From Amaranthus tricolor (lineage: Eukaryota; Streptophyta; Magnoliopsida; Caryophyllales; Amaranthaceae): 64,000 nucleotides of DNA. The DNA lies in assembly GCF_026212465.1 (NCBI RefSeq), contig NC_080060.1, forward strand, positions 21,073,506 to 21,137,505, given 5' to 3'. This document shows positions 42,601-52,829 of this stretch, piece by piece. Positions within the stretch are counted from its first letter, which is position 1. Each line of letters starts with the position of its first letter. The position numbers and the translations under genes were made by a program. The notes below the pieces were generated by a model, which saw only the letters and a list, made by a program, of their open reading frames with translations, made no database searches and was not told the origin of the DNA.

Positions 42601-43681
42601 CATAGAGGACAGTACGGTCAAAGAGTCCCTCGGCTCGAGAAAGGTCTTCAAAGAGAGAGAAACTTGCAACTTACAAATAGAATAAATAGAAAATAATCAA
42701 TAGATGGGATTATTCACAGGTGAAAGGTTGGATTATTTTCATCGATTTTTCCTTTATTAAAAGAACATTGCTGATAATATATCTCACTTCTGGGAACCTT
42801 CATCTTGTCCTGCATGCGATTTTGTTTTTTGCATAAACATAGAATTATTAGATCTTCTCGTTTGCTGAGAAGATCAGTTGATAAATGTGATTCCATATAA
42901 TGTTCTTCAGGTGGACGAAGCAGACCTTTTTTATCATGATGAAGGATACAAATCTAAAGGATGGCGCTTCCCATCTTACAACTTGACCGTATATGTTTTA
43001 TGGTCTCCATTTCTCACAGAAGCCGCAATTTTTGAAGATATCAATGGTGTCTCTAGTCAAGATATTGAACTGCACCTTGATAAACTCGATAAGACGTGGA
43101 CTGATTTATACAAAACATTCGACTACATGATCTTCTCCTCAGGAAAGTGGCTACAGAAAACAGCAATTTATTATGAGAACGAAACAATTTTGGGATGCCA
43201 TATCTGTCAGAAGAACTACACAAGCCTTAATTTTGACTTTGCGTACCGCAAAATCCTGCGGTTGGTGTTCGATTTTATCTCTACATCTGATCATAAAGGG
43301 CTAATCTTTTTCAGAACGTCTACTCCAGATCATTTTGAAGGTGGGAAATGGTCTAATGGTGGAAAGTGCAACAGAACAGTCCCATTTAAAGAAGGTGGGA
43401 TTGAGATGAAAGAGCTGTTAAAATCGCTGCGACATATTGAGCTGGAGGAATTCGACAGTGCGTTAACACAAGCATCTAAAAACGGTGTGCGCATGAAACT
43501 TCTTGATTTGATGCAGCTTTCGTTGTTAAGGCCGGATGGGCATCCTGGTCCTTACAGACAGTTTTACCCTTTCGCAAACAACAAAAACGCGCAAGTTCAG
43601 TATGATTGTTTGCATTGGTGCTTGCCTGGGCCTATAGATGCTTGGAATGATGTAATTATGGAAATGTTAGTGAGTGGATGA
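39621..43681 (+). CDS. TRICHOME BIREFRINGENCE-LIKE (TBL) polysaccharide O-acetyltransferase, three exons
   Basis: Exons are 39,621-39,900, 40,871-41,148 and 42,911-43,681. All introns are GT-AG, phases 1 and 0, giving 442 aa, a normal TBL length. TBL proteins are Golgi type II membrane enzymes that transfer acetyl groups to wall polysaccharides. Residues about 22-42 form the single signal-anchor helix and are followed by a Ser/Pro-rich stem. The TBL domain begins near KCDLFSGEW (95-103). The PC-esterase part has FIGDSISRNH with GDS at 169-171 (catalytic Ser) and DCLHWCLPG with the DxxH motif at 418-421. Similarity, from memory, is to the TBL19-26 clade, whose members acetylate xyloglucan backbone or mannan; the substrate here is not decided. 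The ATG at 39,621 is the first in frame; Met9 (39,645) is an alternative. No stop or frameshift is seen, so the gene is probably functional. Its 3' flank was later invaded by a gypsy element. Confidence 0.93.
39901..40870 (+). other. Intron 1 of the TBL gene
   Basis: Begins GTGAAT and ends TTTTTGCAG. 970 bp, AT-rich, nothing else recognised. It splits a Gly codon (G|GA) just after residue 93, placing the signal-anchor and stem in exon 1 and the TBL domain in exon 2. Confidence 0.88.
41149..42910 (+). other. Intron 2 of the TBL gene
   Basis: Begins GTACAT and ends GTTCTTCAG. 1,762 bp. It falls in phase 0 soon after the GDS motif. It contains a SINE-like fragment near 42,505-42,660. Confidence 0.88.
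42505..42660 (-). mobile_element. SINE-like fragment in TBL intron 2
   Basis: ATCATCATCATACCCAGTGT followed by GCAGGGTCTGGGGAGG is, read on the minus strand, the 3' end style of plant TS/S1-type SINEs (CCCCAGACCC ... ACACTGGGTATGATGATGAT with a trinucleotide tail). The tRNA-like head and target-site duplications were not resolved. Identification rests on remembered family features. Confidence 0.4.
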
Positions 43682-44032
43682 GATTTCTTTGATAAAAATG
43701 GGGAACAACAAGTGGAACTGCGAAATCGGACAGGGTCCTTTGGTGGCTTATACAGTAGGTTTAGTCCTCAGACTTTTTCGGAAGCCATTATTCATGATAT
43801 GTTTTCAAATGGTTATGTTATGTTCGGACAGGGTTCTTTTGTGCGGGTTTTGTTTTCAAATAGTTATGTTTTGTGAAGTACATGATTTCTTTGTTGCGAA
43901 GCAGTAAACTTGCAATTAGGGCTGCAAGAAGTTTTGTTTAAAGGGTAAACCAAATTGGACTAAACTGTAATTTGATTGTTTGATCAATTTGATCTGTTTT
44001 TTGTGGTTTTGTATTTTATACAAATTGGTTTA
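43682..44032. other. 3' flank of the TBL gene
   Basis: Probable 3' UTR and short spacer. TTTCAAATGGTTATGTTATG and TTTCAAATAGTTATGTTTTG are an imperfect direct repeat at about 43,802 and 43,854. No canonical AATAAA was seen before the retrotransposon. The last five bases (44,028-44,032, GTTTA) are the target-site duplication of the gypsy element. Confidence 0.6.
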
Positions 44033-44048
44033 TGTAACATCCGTTTTT

Positions 44049-44088
<40 letters not shown>

Positions 44089-44710
44089 TAATAAATAAAT
44101 AAATAAATAAAATTCAGAAATTTTAAAAATAATAATAAAAAACAATAACTCCTCATTAACAAATAATTTTTCACTTCTCCCTCTAAACTTTATGACTAAC
44201 CTCACCTACCTATTATAAATTAAACCAATTACCCTTAATTCATTCACATTATTACTCGCACTTCCTTCTTCTCCTATAAATTACTTCCTCGATCTTCCTA
44301 TTGTTTAAAATTTAATCAAGAAAAAGCAAGATTTTGATAGTAAAGGTATGTAATTTCATCTCTTTATAATATTGTTCTACCATTTTCAATCCAAATTACA
44401 CATTTTATATTTGATAAAGAAAAAATTTATTTCTGACCTTAGTTTTCCGGCGATACGGCAGTCACTGGGATACCACCGGTGTGCGACGACGGCCACCGGA
44501 GCCACTACCGGGCGGCACCTTCTCCTTCTTCCTTCTCCCTTTCTCCTTCTCTCTCTTCCTTCCGTTCTTCTTTCTTTTTCGTGGGTATCCTGGACAAAGC
44601 CCACATTTCTCTTTTTTTTTTTCATAATAATTATGATTTCTTTTTTTTTCTTTTATTTTAACTCTTACAATTTTAAATTACATGTTTAAAATTATTCTTT
44701 TTAAATAAAG

Positions 44711-44719
44711 TATATAAAG
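44711..44719 (+). promoter_or_regulatory. TATA box of the gypsy LTR promoter
   Basis: TATATAAAG, conserved in the 3' LTR at 50,091-50,099. Retrotransposon transcription would start about 30 bp downstream, defining the U3/R boundary near 44,740. Confidence 0.5.
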
Positions 44720-45270
44720 GGAAAATGAGTCTTTTAATTTATTTTTTTCGATGGGTTGATCGGAGTATTAAATTGAGATATATTATTTTCTCGTGTAGAC
44801 AGCGGATTCGTAGATTGCGAATTCGTAGACAGAGATTATTAGGAGCGTACGTTGTCTAGGATCGCGTGGCAAGATAATTCTCAATGTCCATCTGATTAGC
44901 ATTATCCCGTTAGTATTACGTGCTAAGTGATAATTAATGTGTTTAATAGGATGCATGATTTTATATGACATTATTTTATTTGATGTTATGTTTTATATAT
45001 TCTCAAATTCTATTTTACTATTATTTTTGTCAAACTTGAATTTATAATTACTATTTTGATAAAATTTATATTAATTACGAAATTAGATACGGTTTAATTT
45101 GAAAGAGAAATATTTATAATATTATTATTTTGATGAAAGTTATATTATTATTTTAATAATGGTTGTAAATGCGATTGAATTAGGTATGTTTGATTATATG
45201 TTTGTGTGCTCGCGACTAATTATTAAAATATATTAAATCACGTAAAGTGTAACACGAGGGAAATGAAGCT

Positions 45271-45412
45271 CTTATATTAGTTGTGATCCAAATATAAGGG
45301 TGATGAAAAGGTTGCCCTGTTTGGTTAGTATAGCTGCCGACAGGTATTATTATTTCTAATACTTGATACGATGTTTGGTCTTCCTTCTATTTGTTGTGAT
45401 CCAAGTAGAAGG
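45271..45412 (+). other. Pair of stem-loops with the same loop in the LTR
   Basis: CTTATATT...AATATAAG (45,271-45,298) and CCTTCTA...TAGAAGG (45,383-45,412) each enclose GTTGTGATCC. Both pairs persist in the 3' LTR (51,114-51,141 and 51,226-51,255). Their position downstream of the TATA box puts them in the transcribed R/U5 or leader RNA. A role such as packaging or dimerisation is speculation. Confidence 0.45.
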
Positions 45413-46109
45413 GGTGTGCACACTAGGATTCCCTGAGACTACTTTGCTGGCCTTGAATTATTTGGGGTGATGACCTCTTGATGAAGTAGGTATAGGGGTA
45501 AAGCCTCGGCCTACTGGCGTTCTCGTTCCCTCAAATAAAAAAAATGATTATGTGTTTGTCATTATATAATATCAAATTAATAAATTGGTTTATGTGATAT
45601 TGTATATATTGTTTCCATAAATTGTTTTTTTTTAACTCAGCTATATATCGTTTTCTAAAATTGTTTTTAATTTGATTATATTTTATTTTCTTAAATCATT
45701 TTCAAACTTAATCGTTTTACGGGATGGAGTTGAAATTACTCAATTTCCTAATTTTGGGAGTTTTTCCCTTGTTTTTCTTGCATTCTTATGTTGCAGGTTA
45801 TTGATTGCATGGGAATCGTGGAGTGAGGATCACTTAGAAACATAGCTTTTATTAGAGTCGTAATTCAGTTTAAATTTTACCTTAGGTTGTTTAAATTTTA
45901 TATGGACACAGATTACGTTTCAGTCTTTTCTTATGTTATAAGAGCCTTTGTTGGATTTAAAATTATTAAGATATTTCTTAGTCGTTAAGCCTTACATTTA
46001 TTTTATTAGAAATAGATGTGGCGGTAACACTCCCATGAGTAGGTTTTGGTTCATGTTTTTCATTAAAGGTGTTTTCAAAAGTTCGGCCTATTCTGAGGGT
46101 GTTACAAAG

Positions 46110-46122
46110 TGGTATCAGTAGC
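46110..46122 (+). promoter_or_regulatory. Primer binding site, initiator tRNA-Met
   Basis: TGGTATCAGTAGC, three bases after the 5' LTR end, matches the standard plant PBS TGGTATCAGAGC apart from one extra base. It primes minus-strand DNA synthesis. Confidence 0.85.
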
Positions 46123-46385
46123 TTAGGTTTGTTTTTGTCAAATCTTAGGGTCGTTTAGGACTTAAAGTTTATAAAGGCTTAAATTAAAAATAGGTTAAAT
46201 GGTACAAGGTAAAATTATTTCAAATAATTTAAGTAAGTTACAAATAAAAAATAAATTATGAGAGTGGGGACGAATGGGTTTATTGTTTTGAAGTACTTTT
46301 AAGTACTTAGTAGTAGTGTGTTATTTCTTTGAATTATATTTTCGTTGTCTTTTGTTTTTTTGTTAGTTCCCTCGATTTCGTTTTT
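46123..46385 (+). other. Residual gypsy leader; gag deleted
   Basis: About 260 bp of AT-rich non-coding sequence connects the PBS to the last part of protease. A full element would carry gag (roughly 1-1.5 kb) and the protease active site here. A deletion junction must lie just before 46,386. Confidence 0.7.
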
Positions 46386-47460
46386 GGGGATGGGTTGGTT
46401 AAAGAAGTATCAGGCTAAAATCCATTGTGCTAAACAGAGAATTACCTTTAGAGGCCCTAAGGGAAAATAACTAACCTACCAAGAAATTACTTCCGAGCCA
46501 CCAAAGACCAAGCTTATCTCCGCCCTAAATCTCCAGACCCATCTTAGGAAAGGCTACCCCGTATATTTGTGCCATGTAAAGGACACGAGCATGAAAGAGG
46601 ACGAGTTAGGAGAGATACCTGTAGTTAAGGAGTTTGTTGATGTGTTACCAGATGAGATTCCAGAGATGCCACCTATAAGAGAGTTAGACTTCAAGATTGA
46701 CTTAGTTCCGGGAACAGGACCCATTTGAAAGGCACCTTATAGGATGGCACTTGCCGAATTGCAAGAGGTGATGGTACAACTTGAGGATTTGTTGGATAAA
46801 GGATATATAAGACCAAGTGTATCACCTTGGGGAGCCCCAATACTATTTGTTAGGAAGAAAGATGGAACATTGAGACTATGTATTGATTATAGGGATTTAA
46901 ATAGTGTGACGGTGAAGAATAAGTATCCACTTCCTAGAATTGAGGATCTATTCGATCAACTTAGGGGTGCAGAAGTATTTTCAAAGATTGATTTGAAATC
47001 AGGTTATCATCAATTACGAATTGCAGAAGAGGATATAGCCAAAACAGCTTTTCGAACGAGGTATGGCCATTATGAGTTCACAGTCATGCCCTTTGGACTC
47101 ACTAATGCGCCTGCTGTCTTTATGGACCTTATGAATAGGACTTTTCAGCCTTATTTAGATAAGTTTGTAGTTGTTTTTATTGATGATATTTTAGTATACT
47201 CTATGAATCGAGAAGAGCATGAGGCTCATTTGAGGAAAGTTTTAGAGATTTTAAGAGAGAATAAGTTGTATGCCAAGTTTTCAAAATGTGAATTCTGGTT
47301 GAAAAAAGTAGCATTTTTGGGGCATGTAATTACAAAGGATGGAGTAACGGTAGATCCCTCGAAGGTTCAAGTAGTAACGAACTGGCCTACACCCACTAAT
47401 GTGACAGAAGTGAGAAGTTTCTTAGGTCTAGCCGGATACTCTAGAAGATTTGTGAAAACA
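46386..47460 (+). pseudogene. Gypsy pol remnant: protease C-terminus and reverse transcriptase
   Basis: The frame opens with GMGWLKKYQAKIHCAKQ, the end of a retroviral-type protease (usually GMDWL). It then runs through the linker EFVDVLPDEIPEMPP into reverse transcriptase: [48 protein letters not shown] and the catalytic FIDDILVYS (Asp pair at 47,182-47,187). Two in-frame stops interrupt it, TAA at 46,468 and TGA at 46,726. An extra base at about 47,461 then shifts the frame. RT motifs themselves are intact. Normal role: copying the element RNA into DNA. Confidence 0.92.
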
Positions 47461-47461
47461 T

Positions 47462-48420
47462 TTCTCGAGAATCGCTCAACCTATGACTAATTTGATGAAG
47501 AAAACCACTAAGTTTCAATGGGATGAGAAGTGTGAAGCGGCATTCCAAGAGTTGAAATCAAGGCTTACCTCTGCTCCTGTGCTGACCTTACCGAATGAAA
47601 GTGGAGAATATGAGGTTTATACAGACGCATCTAAGAATGGACTAGGTTGTGTGTTGATGCAAGATGGGAAAATAGTAGCATATGCTTCACGACAACTTAA
47701 GGCGCATGAGAAGAGTTACCCCACACATGACTTAGAATTGGGAGCTGTAGTCTTTGCATTGAAAATTTGGAGACATTATTTATTTGGAGTAAAGTGCAAG
47801 ATTTATATTGATCACAAGATTTTGAGGTTCTTGTACACTCAAAAGGAGTTGAATATGAGACAAAAACGATGGTTAGAACTCATTAAGGATTATGATTTGG
47901 ATTTGAAGTATTGTGAAGGAAAGGCAAACAAAGTAGCTAATGCTCTGAGTAGGAAGTCTAATCATACAATAAATGAATTAATTTTAGCAGATGAGTTGTG
48001 TGAAGAGATTCGTAGGATGAACTTAGAAGTGGTAGAATATGGATATGTGGGTACTCAATTGAATGAAATGACGATTGAATGCGATATTTTTGAGGAAATT
48101 AGAGTGAAGCAAGTTACGGATAACTGGTTAACTAAATTGAAGAAGTTGGAGGAGGATGGTCAAGCACCTGAGTTCGAAAGTGATGAAAATGGCGTAATGA
48201 AGTATAAAGGAAGATGGTGCATACCGCATGACGAGGAACTTAAGACTAAGATTATGACTGAAGCCCATAATTCGCCATACTCAATACATCCTGGTGGTGA
48301 TAAGATGTACAAGGATCTTAAGAAGAACTTTTGGTGGCCTAACATGAAGTGTGAAGTAGCAGGCTTTGTGGCGAAGTGTCTAACGTGTCAGAAGGTGAAA
48401 ATTCAATATATGAAGCCGGG
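47462..48420 (+). pseudogene. Gypsy pol remnant: RNase H and integrase zinc finger
   Basis: The second frame continues [15 protein letters not shown] and contains RNase H ([14 protein letters not shown] with the first Asp at about 47,624; [26 protein letters not shown]-like ANALSRK) and the integrase HHCC finger (H...H in [11 protein letters not shown], then CLTCQKVK). It is ended by one extra G in an eight-G run at 48,418-48,425. With seven Gs the reading [13 protein letters not shown] would continue into the integrase core. Confidence 0.92.
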
Positions 48421-49149
48421 GGGGGAAATTGCAACCATTAGAAGTACCTGGATGGAAATGGGAGTCGATTTCAATGGACTTTGTTGTAGGATTGCCAAAG
48501 TCAAAAACAGGGAAGAATGCCATATGGGTGATAGTGGATCGATTAACAAAAATAGCAAGGTTTATAGCTATGAAGAATACTTGGACAATGCAACAGATGG
48601 TTGACGCGTATTTTCAAGAGGTAGTGAGATTGCATGGTGTGCGTAAAGACATTGTATCGAATACAGATTCGAGATTTCTGTCCAAATTTTGGAAGATGCT
48701 ACAAGAAGTAGTGGACACGATACTAAAGTTTAGTACTGCATTTCATCCAGCAACAGATGGTCAAACAGAGAGAACGATTCAGACTCTTGAGGATTTATTA
48801 AGAGCATGTGTTATAGATTTTGGTGGATCTTGGGAGGATAATTTGACGTATGTAGAGTTTTCTTACAATAATAGTTTTTATTCTAGCATAGGAATGGCTC
48901 CTTACGAAGTCCAATATGGGAGAAAGTGTAGGAGTCCTATATGTTGGAATGATGTTACTGAGTCGTTGGGATTAGGACCAGACATGATCGAGGAGACTAC
49001 AAAGAAGGTAAGGATGATCCAAGAACGTATGAGGGGCGTGCAAGATCGTCGGAAGTTGTATGCAGACAAAAGGAGGAGAGCATTAGAGTTTGAAATAGGT
49101 GAAAAAGTTTTGCTCAAAGTGTCACCAACCAAGGGTATCTTGAGATTTG
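48421..49149 (+). pseudogene. Gypsy pol remnant: integrase catalytic core
   Basis: Third frame with [20 protein letters not shown] (first Asp), then VSNTDSRFLSKFW (second Asp; the common form is SDRD, so the neighbouring residue is changed) and TDGQTERTIQTLEDLLRA (Glu). PYEVQYGRKCRSP follows. The frame breaks at about 49,149 where one G is missing (TTTGTAAGAAGGG), giving an early stop. Confidence 0.92.
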
Positions 49150-49516
49150 TAAGAAGGGTAAATTGAGTCCTCGTTTTATAGGTCCTTATGAAGTATTGGA
49201 ACGAATTGGGGAAGTAGCCTATAGATTAGCCCTACCTATGAACCTAGCCAAAGTCCACAATGTCTTCCATGTATCCCAACTCCGGAAATATGTCCATGAC
49301 CCTTCCCATATCATACAACCTGAAACCATTGAACTTGATGAAACCCTTACTTTTGAAGAAAAACCAATAAAAATCCTTGATACTAAAACAAGATGTACCC
49401 GGAACAAGGAAAATAAGTTGGTCAAGATAGTATGGACGAACCAACAACTCGAAGAAGCCACATGGGAAGCCGATGTTGACATGAGAAAGCGATACCCCGA
49501 GGACGAAACTTTTTAA
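49150..49516 (+). pseudogene. Gypsy pol remnant: integrase C-terminus with chromodomain-like tail
   Basis: Fourth frame KLSPRFIGPYEVLERIGEVA (GPY/F module), then VFHVSQLRKYV and a C-terminal module with PIKILDTKTR, LVKIVWTN and EEATWEADVDMRKRYPE, ending at TAA 49,514. This ending is the type II chromodomain typical of plant Tekay/Del chromoviruses, which directs integration to particular chromatin. Confidence 0.88.
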
Positions 49517-49528
49517 AATAGGAGGTAA
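49515..49528 (+). promoter_or_regulatory. Degenerate polypurine tract before the 3' LTR
   Basis: AAAATAGGAGGTAA directly upstream of a TG dinucleotide. It would prime plus-strand synthesis. Confidence 0.45.
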
Positions 49529-50385
49529 TGCGACTCTATCAAACCGTCCCACTTCTCCCTCTAAATCTTATAACTAACCTCACTTACCTACTATAAATTT
49601 AACCAGTTACCCTTAATTCATTCACATTATTACTCACACTTCCTTCTTCTCCTATAAATTACTCCCTCCATCTTCTTATTGCTTAAAATTTAATCAAGAA
49701 AAGGCAAGATTTTGGTATTAAAGGTATGTAATTTCATCTCTTTATAATATTGTTCTACCATTTTCAATCCAAATTACACATTTTGTATTTGATAAAGAAA
49801 AAATTTATTTCTGACCTTAGTTTTCCGGCGATACTGCAGTCACTGGGATACCACCGGCGTGTGACGGCGGCCACCGGAGCCACTGCGGGGCGGCACCTTC
49901 TCCTTCTTCCTTCTCCCTTTCTCCTTCTCTCTCTTCCTTTCGTTCCTCTTTCTTTTTCGTGGGTATCTTGGACAAAGCCCACCTTTCTCTTTTTTTTTTT
50001 TTGATAATAATTATGATTTCTTTTTTTTTCTTTTATTTTAACTCTTACAATTTTACATTACATGTTTAAAATTATTCTTTTTGAATAAAGTATATAAAGG
50101 GAAAATGAGTCTTTTAATTTATTTGTTTCGATGGGTTGATCGGAGTATTAAATTGAGATATATTATTTTCTCGTGTAGACAGCGGATTCGTAGACAGAGA
50201 TTATTAGGAGCATACGTTGTCTAGGATCGCGTGGCAAGGTAATTCTCAATGTCCATCTAATTAGGATTATCCCGTTAGTATTATGTGCTAAGTGATAATT
50301 AATGTATTTAATAGGATGCATGATTTTATATGACATTATTTTATATGATGTTATGTTTTATATATTCTCAAATTATATTTTACTA

Positions 50386-50765
50386 CTCCCTCTGTTCTTT
50401 TTTGATCTTCCACTTTGGGTTTTTCACACATATTAAGGAAGATAGAATCTTTGGGTTGTAGTGGGTATTATTTTAATTAAATAGTAGTGTCAAGTAATAA
50501 TTGTATTGGAAGTATGAGGTTGTAGTGGTTATTATTTTAATTAAATTGTAGTGTGAAGTAATGATTGTATTGGAAGTATGAGAGAGAAAATAATTATAAA
50601 TAAAAGAAAAGGGGTACATTAAAAGAAAAAGGGGGGGGGGGGGGGGGGGTTTAAGGGGTAAAAGTGGGATAAAAACTTTCTAAAAATAGAAAGTATTCTA
50701 AAGTGGATGAACTTTTGAAACTACCTGTTATAGTAATGTGGAAGATCAAAAAAGAACGGAGGGAG
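50386..50765. mobile_element. Stowaway-type MITE inside the 3' LTR
   Basis: Terminal inverted repeats of about 28 bp start CTCCCTCTGTTCTTTTTTGA and end with the complement, GAACGGAGGGAG. The TA target duplication is at 50,384-50,385 and 50,766-50,767. The 5' LTR shows the empty site (TTTTACTATTATTTTT near 45,020). The core holds a 64-bp tandem duplication (50,456 and 50,520) and a run of 19 G at 50,631-50,649. Stowaway elements are non-autonomous Tc1/mariner derivatives. Confidence 0.93.
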
Positions 50766-50930
50766 TATTATTTTTGTTAAACTTGAATTTATAATTACTA
50801 TTTTGATAAAATTTATATTAATAACGAAATTAGATTCGGTTTAATTTGAAAGAGAAATATTTATAATATTATTATTTTGATGAAAGTTATATTATTATTT
50901 TAATAATAATTGTAAATGTGATTGAATTAG

Positions 50931-51026
50931 GGAGAAAAATATTATGATATTAATATTGCAATTGAATATTCTTGAGATATATTTTTTTCTTGGGAAAACC
51001 TATGATCATAAAATAAAATGTATAAT
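50931..51026. other. 96-bp segment present only in the 3' LTR
   Basis: The 5' LTR reads straight through ATTGAATTAG|GTATGTTTG near 45,182. The 3' LTR has 96 extra bases with no clear inverted repeats or target duplication. It may be a deletion from the 5' LTR or an insertion in the 3' LTR. Confidence 0.6.
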
Positions 51027-51948
51027 GTATGTTTGATTATATGTTTGTGTGCTCGGGACTAATTATTAAAATTTATTAAATCACGTAAAGTGTAACACGA
51101 GGGAAATGAAGCTCTTATATTTGTTGTGATCAAAGTATAAGGGTGATGAACAGGTTGCCCTGTTTGGTTAGTATAGCTGCCGACAGGTATTATTATTTCT
51201 AATACTTGATACGATGTTTGGTCTTCCTTCTATTTATTGTGATCCAAGTAGAAGGGGTGTGCACACTAGGGTTCCCTGAGACTATTCTGTTGGCCTTGAA
51301 TTATTTGGGGTGACGACCTCTTGATGAAGTAGGTAAAGGGGTAAAGCCTCGGTCTACTGGCGTTCTCGTTCCCTCAAATAAAAAAAATGATTAGGTGTGT
51401 CATTATTAAATATCAAATTAATAAATTGGTTTATGTGATATTGTATAGATTGTTTCCATAAATTGTTTTTTCTTTAACTCAGCTATATATCGTTTTCTAA
51501 AATTGTTTTCAATTTGATTATATTTTATTTTCTTAAATCATTTTCAAACTTAATCGTTTTACGGGATGGAGTCTGAATTACTCAATTTCCTGATTTTGGG
51601 AGTTTTTCCCTTGTTTTTCTTGCATTCTTATGTTGCAGGTTATTGATTGCGTGGGAATCGTGGAGTGAGGATCACTTAGAAACATAGCTTTTATTAGAGT
51701 CGTAATTCAGTTTAAATTTTATCTTAGGTTGTTTAAATTTTATATGGACACAGATTACGTTTCAGTCTTTACTTATGTTGTAAGACCCTTTGTTGGATTT
51801 AAAATTATTAAGTTATTTCTTAGTCGTTAAGCCTTACCTTTATTTTATTAGAAATAGATGTGGCGGTAACACTCCCATAAGTAGGTTTTGGTTCTTGTTT
51901 TTCATTAAAGGAGTTTTTAAAAGTTCGGCCGATTCTGAGGGTGTTACA

Positions 51949-52829
51949 GTTTATGTTTCGGCCTTGGTTTTTGAAAATATTAGGCCGAACCAAACTGTAA
52001 ATTGTATTTTTAATTATAAATGATAATTGTAAGTTGTTGGAAACTTACAGGGGAAAAAGAACACGTATTCTACCATTTTAGTGTAAAAAATTGCTAATAG
52101 CCAATTTTTTTTTTTTTTTGTATACAAAAAATTGTTAATAGCCGTATCTTTCTAAATTTCTGATTTATTAAACAACATTCATTTATATAATGACTATAGT
52201 AATAATTTATTATTTTGTAGTGATATGGTGAATTCGCGCTGGTAGTAATTCATTAATTCGGGGTTTGTAAAATATTACTGCTTAGACAATGAATTGTAAA
52301 AAAAATTTATAATGTAGGCATGGCAGAAGCCAAAAGGTTTGAAATGCATGCCAGTACGCATAAAAATATACTATATTGCGAACTAGATCAAATTGGTTTA
52401 ATAGGTTTGTTTTAAAAAGTTATGTCTCAACTAAAAATTTTGTAAACTATAATTTCTGGTTTGGTCTAATTTTAGTTTAAAATAGATTCAGAGAGATTGT
52501 GTATTGACACACTTACAACTAAAGTAACCAATAAAAAGAACTTTATAAGCAACAACTAATCACAAAAATAAGTAAAGATTCAAAGAACTAAAAATCACAA
52601 AAATAGTCATTACTAATCTTCAACCTAAGGACATAGATATTGATTATGGGAAATAATGCATCTTAGATAATAATGTTCTCTCTCGAGCAACAAAAGATTC
52701 CTAAAACATGTTGTACTTCCTACTTATGGACAGTAGCGGATCTAAGATTCAAACTTAGTGAGAGCACATATCGATAAAGTAATAATTTAATAAAAAACAT
52801 AAATACAACAAATAATGTTTTCAACCTAC
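51949..52829. other. AT-rich intergenic DNA
   Basis: No gene is seen. AAAAATTGCTAATAGCC and AAAAATTGTTAATAGCC flank a T-rich run near 52,085-52,145. GTAGCGGATCTAAGATTCAA near 52,735 resembles generic plant transposon-edge sequence. Confidence 0.5.

Larger units (their letters stand above)
44033..46106 (+). repeat. 5' LTR of the gypsy element
   Basis: 2,074 bp, TGTAACA...TGTTACA. It holds a (TAA)/(AAAT) microsatellite at 44,051-44,111, a pyrimidine-rich tract and a small GC-rich island at about 44,450-44,520, and a TATA box at 44,711. Homology with the 3' LTR starts at 44,172 (CACTTCTCCCTCTAAA). Reading frames at 44,372-44,689 are non-coding LTR sequence. Confidence 0.93.
44033..51948 (+). 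mobile_element. Ty3/gypsy LTR retrotransposon, Tekay/Del-like chromovirus, gag-deleted
   Basis: Both LTRs, the PBS and the pol remnant are collinear. LTR ends form the inverted pair TGTAACA (44,033) and TGTTACA (51,942-51,948, also 46,100-46,106). The 5-bp target-site duplication GTTTA flanks it at 44,028-44,032 and 51,949-51,953. The internal region is only about 3.4 kb because the 5' leader is followed directly by the end of protease; gag and the protease active site are missing. pol has two in-frame stops and three frameshifts. The element cannot be autonomous. The TGTAACA-type LTR ends and the C-terminal chromodomain-like sequence indicate the Tekay/Del lineage. Confidence 0.93.
49529..51948 (+). 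repeat. 3' LTR of the gypsy element, 5'-truncated and carrying a MITE
   Basis: Ends in TGTTACA followed by the target-site duplication. Homology to the 5' LTR begins at 49,550. The first 139 bp, including TGTAACA and the microsatellite, are replaced by about 20 bp (TGCGACTCTATCAAACCGTC). It contains a Stowaway MITE at 50,386-50,765 and a 96-bp segment at 50,931-51,026 absent from the 5' LTR. Without these, the length agrees with the 5' LTR. Confidence 0.9.

Noticed and set aside
43674..43907. 77-aa frame overlapping the TBL stop codon
   Set aside because: It lies in the 3' UTR, in another frame, and has no recognisable family features.
44372..44689. Ser/Leu-rich and Arg/Lys-rich frames in the gypsy LTR, also near 49,750-50,004
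   Set aside because: Both lie in homologous LTR U3 sequence with a pyrimidine-rich tract; the two copies differ by frame-changing indels.
48160..49552. Antisense frames over the gypsy pol
   Set aside because: They are complements of conserved integrase codons with no independent support.
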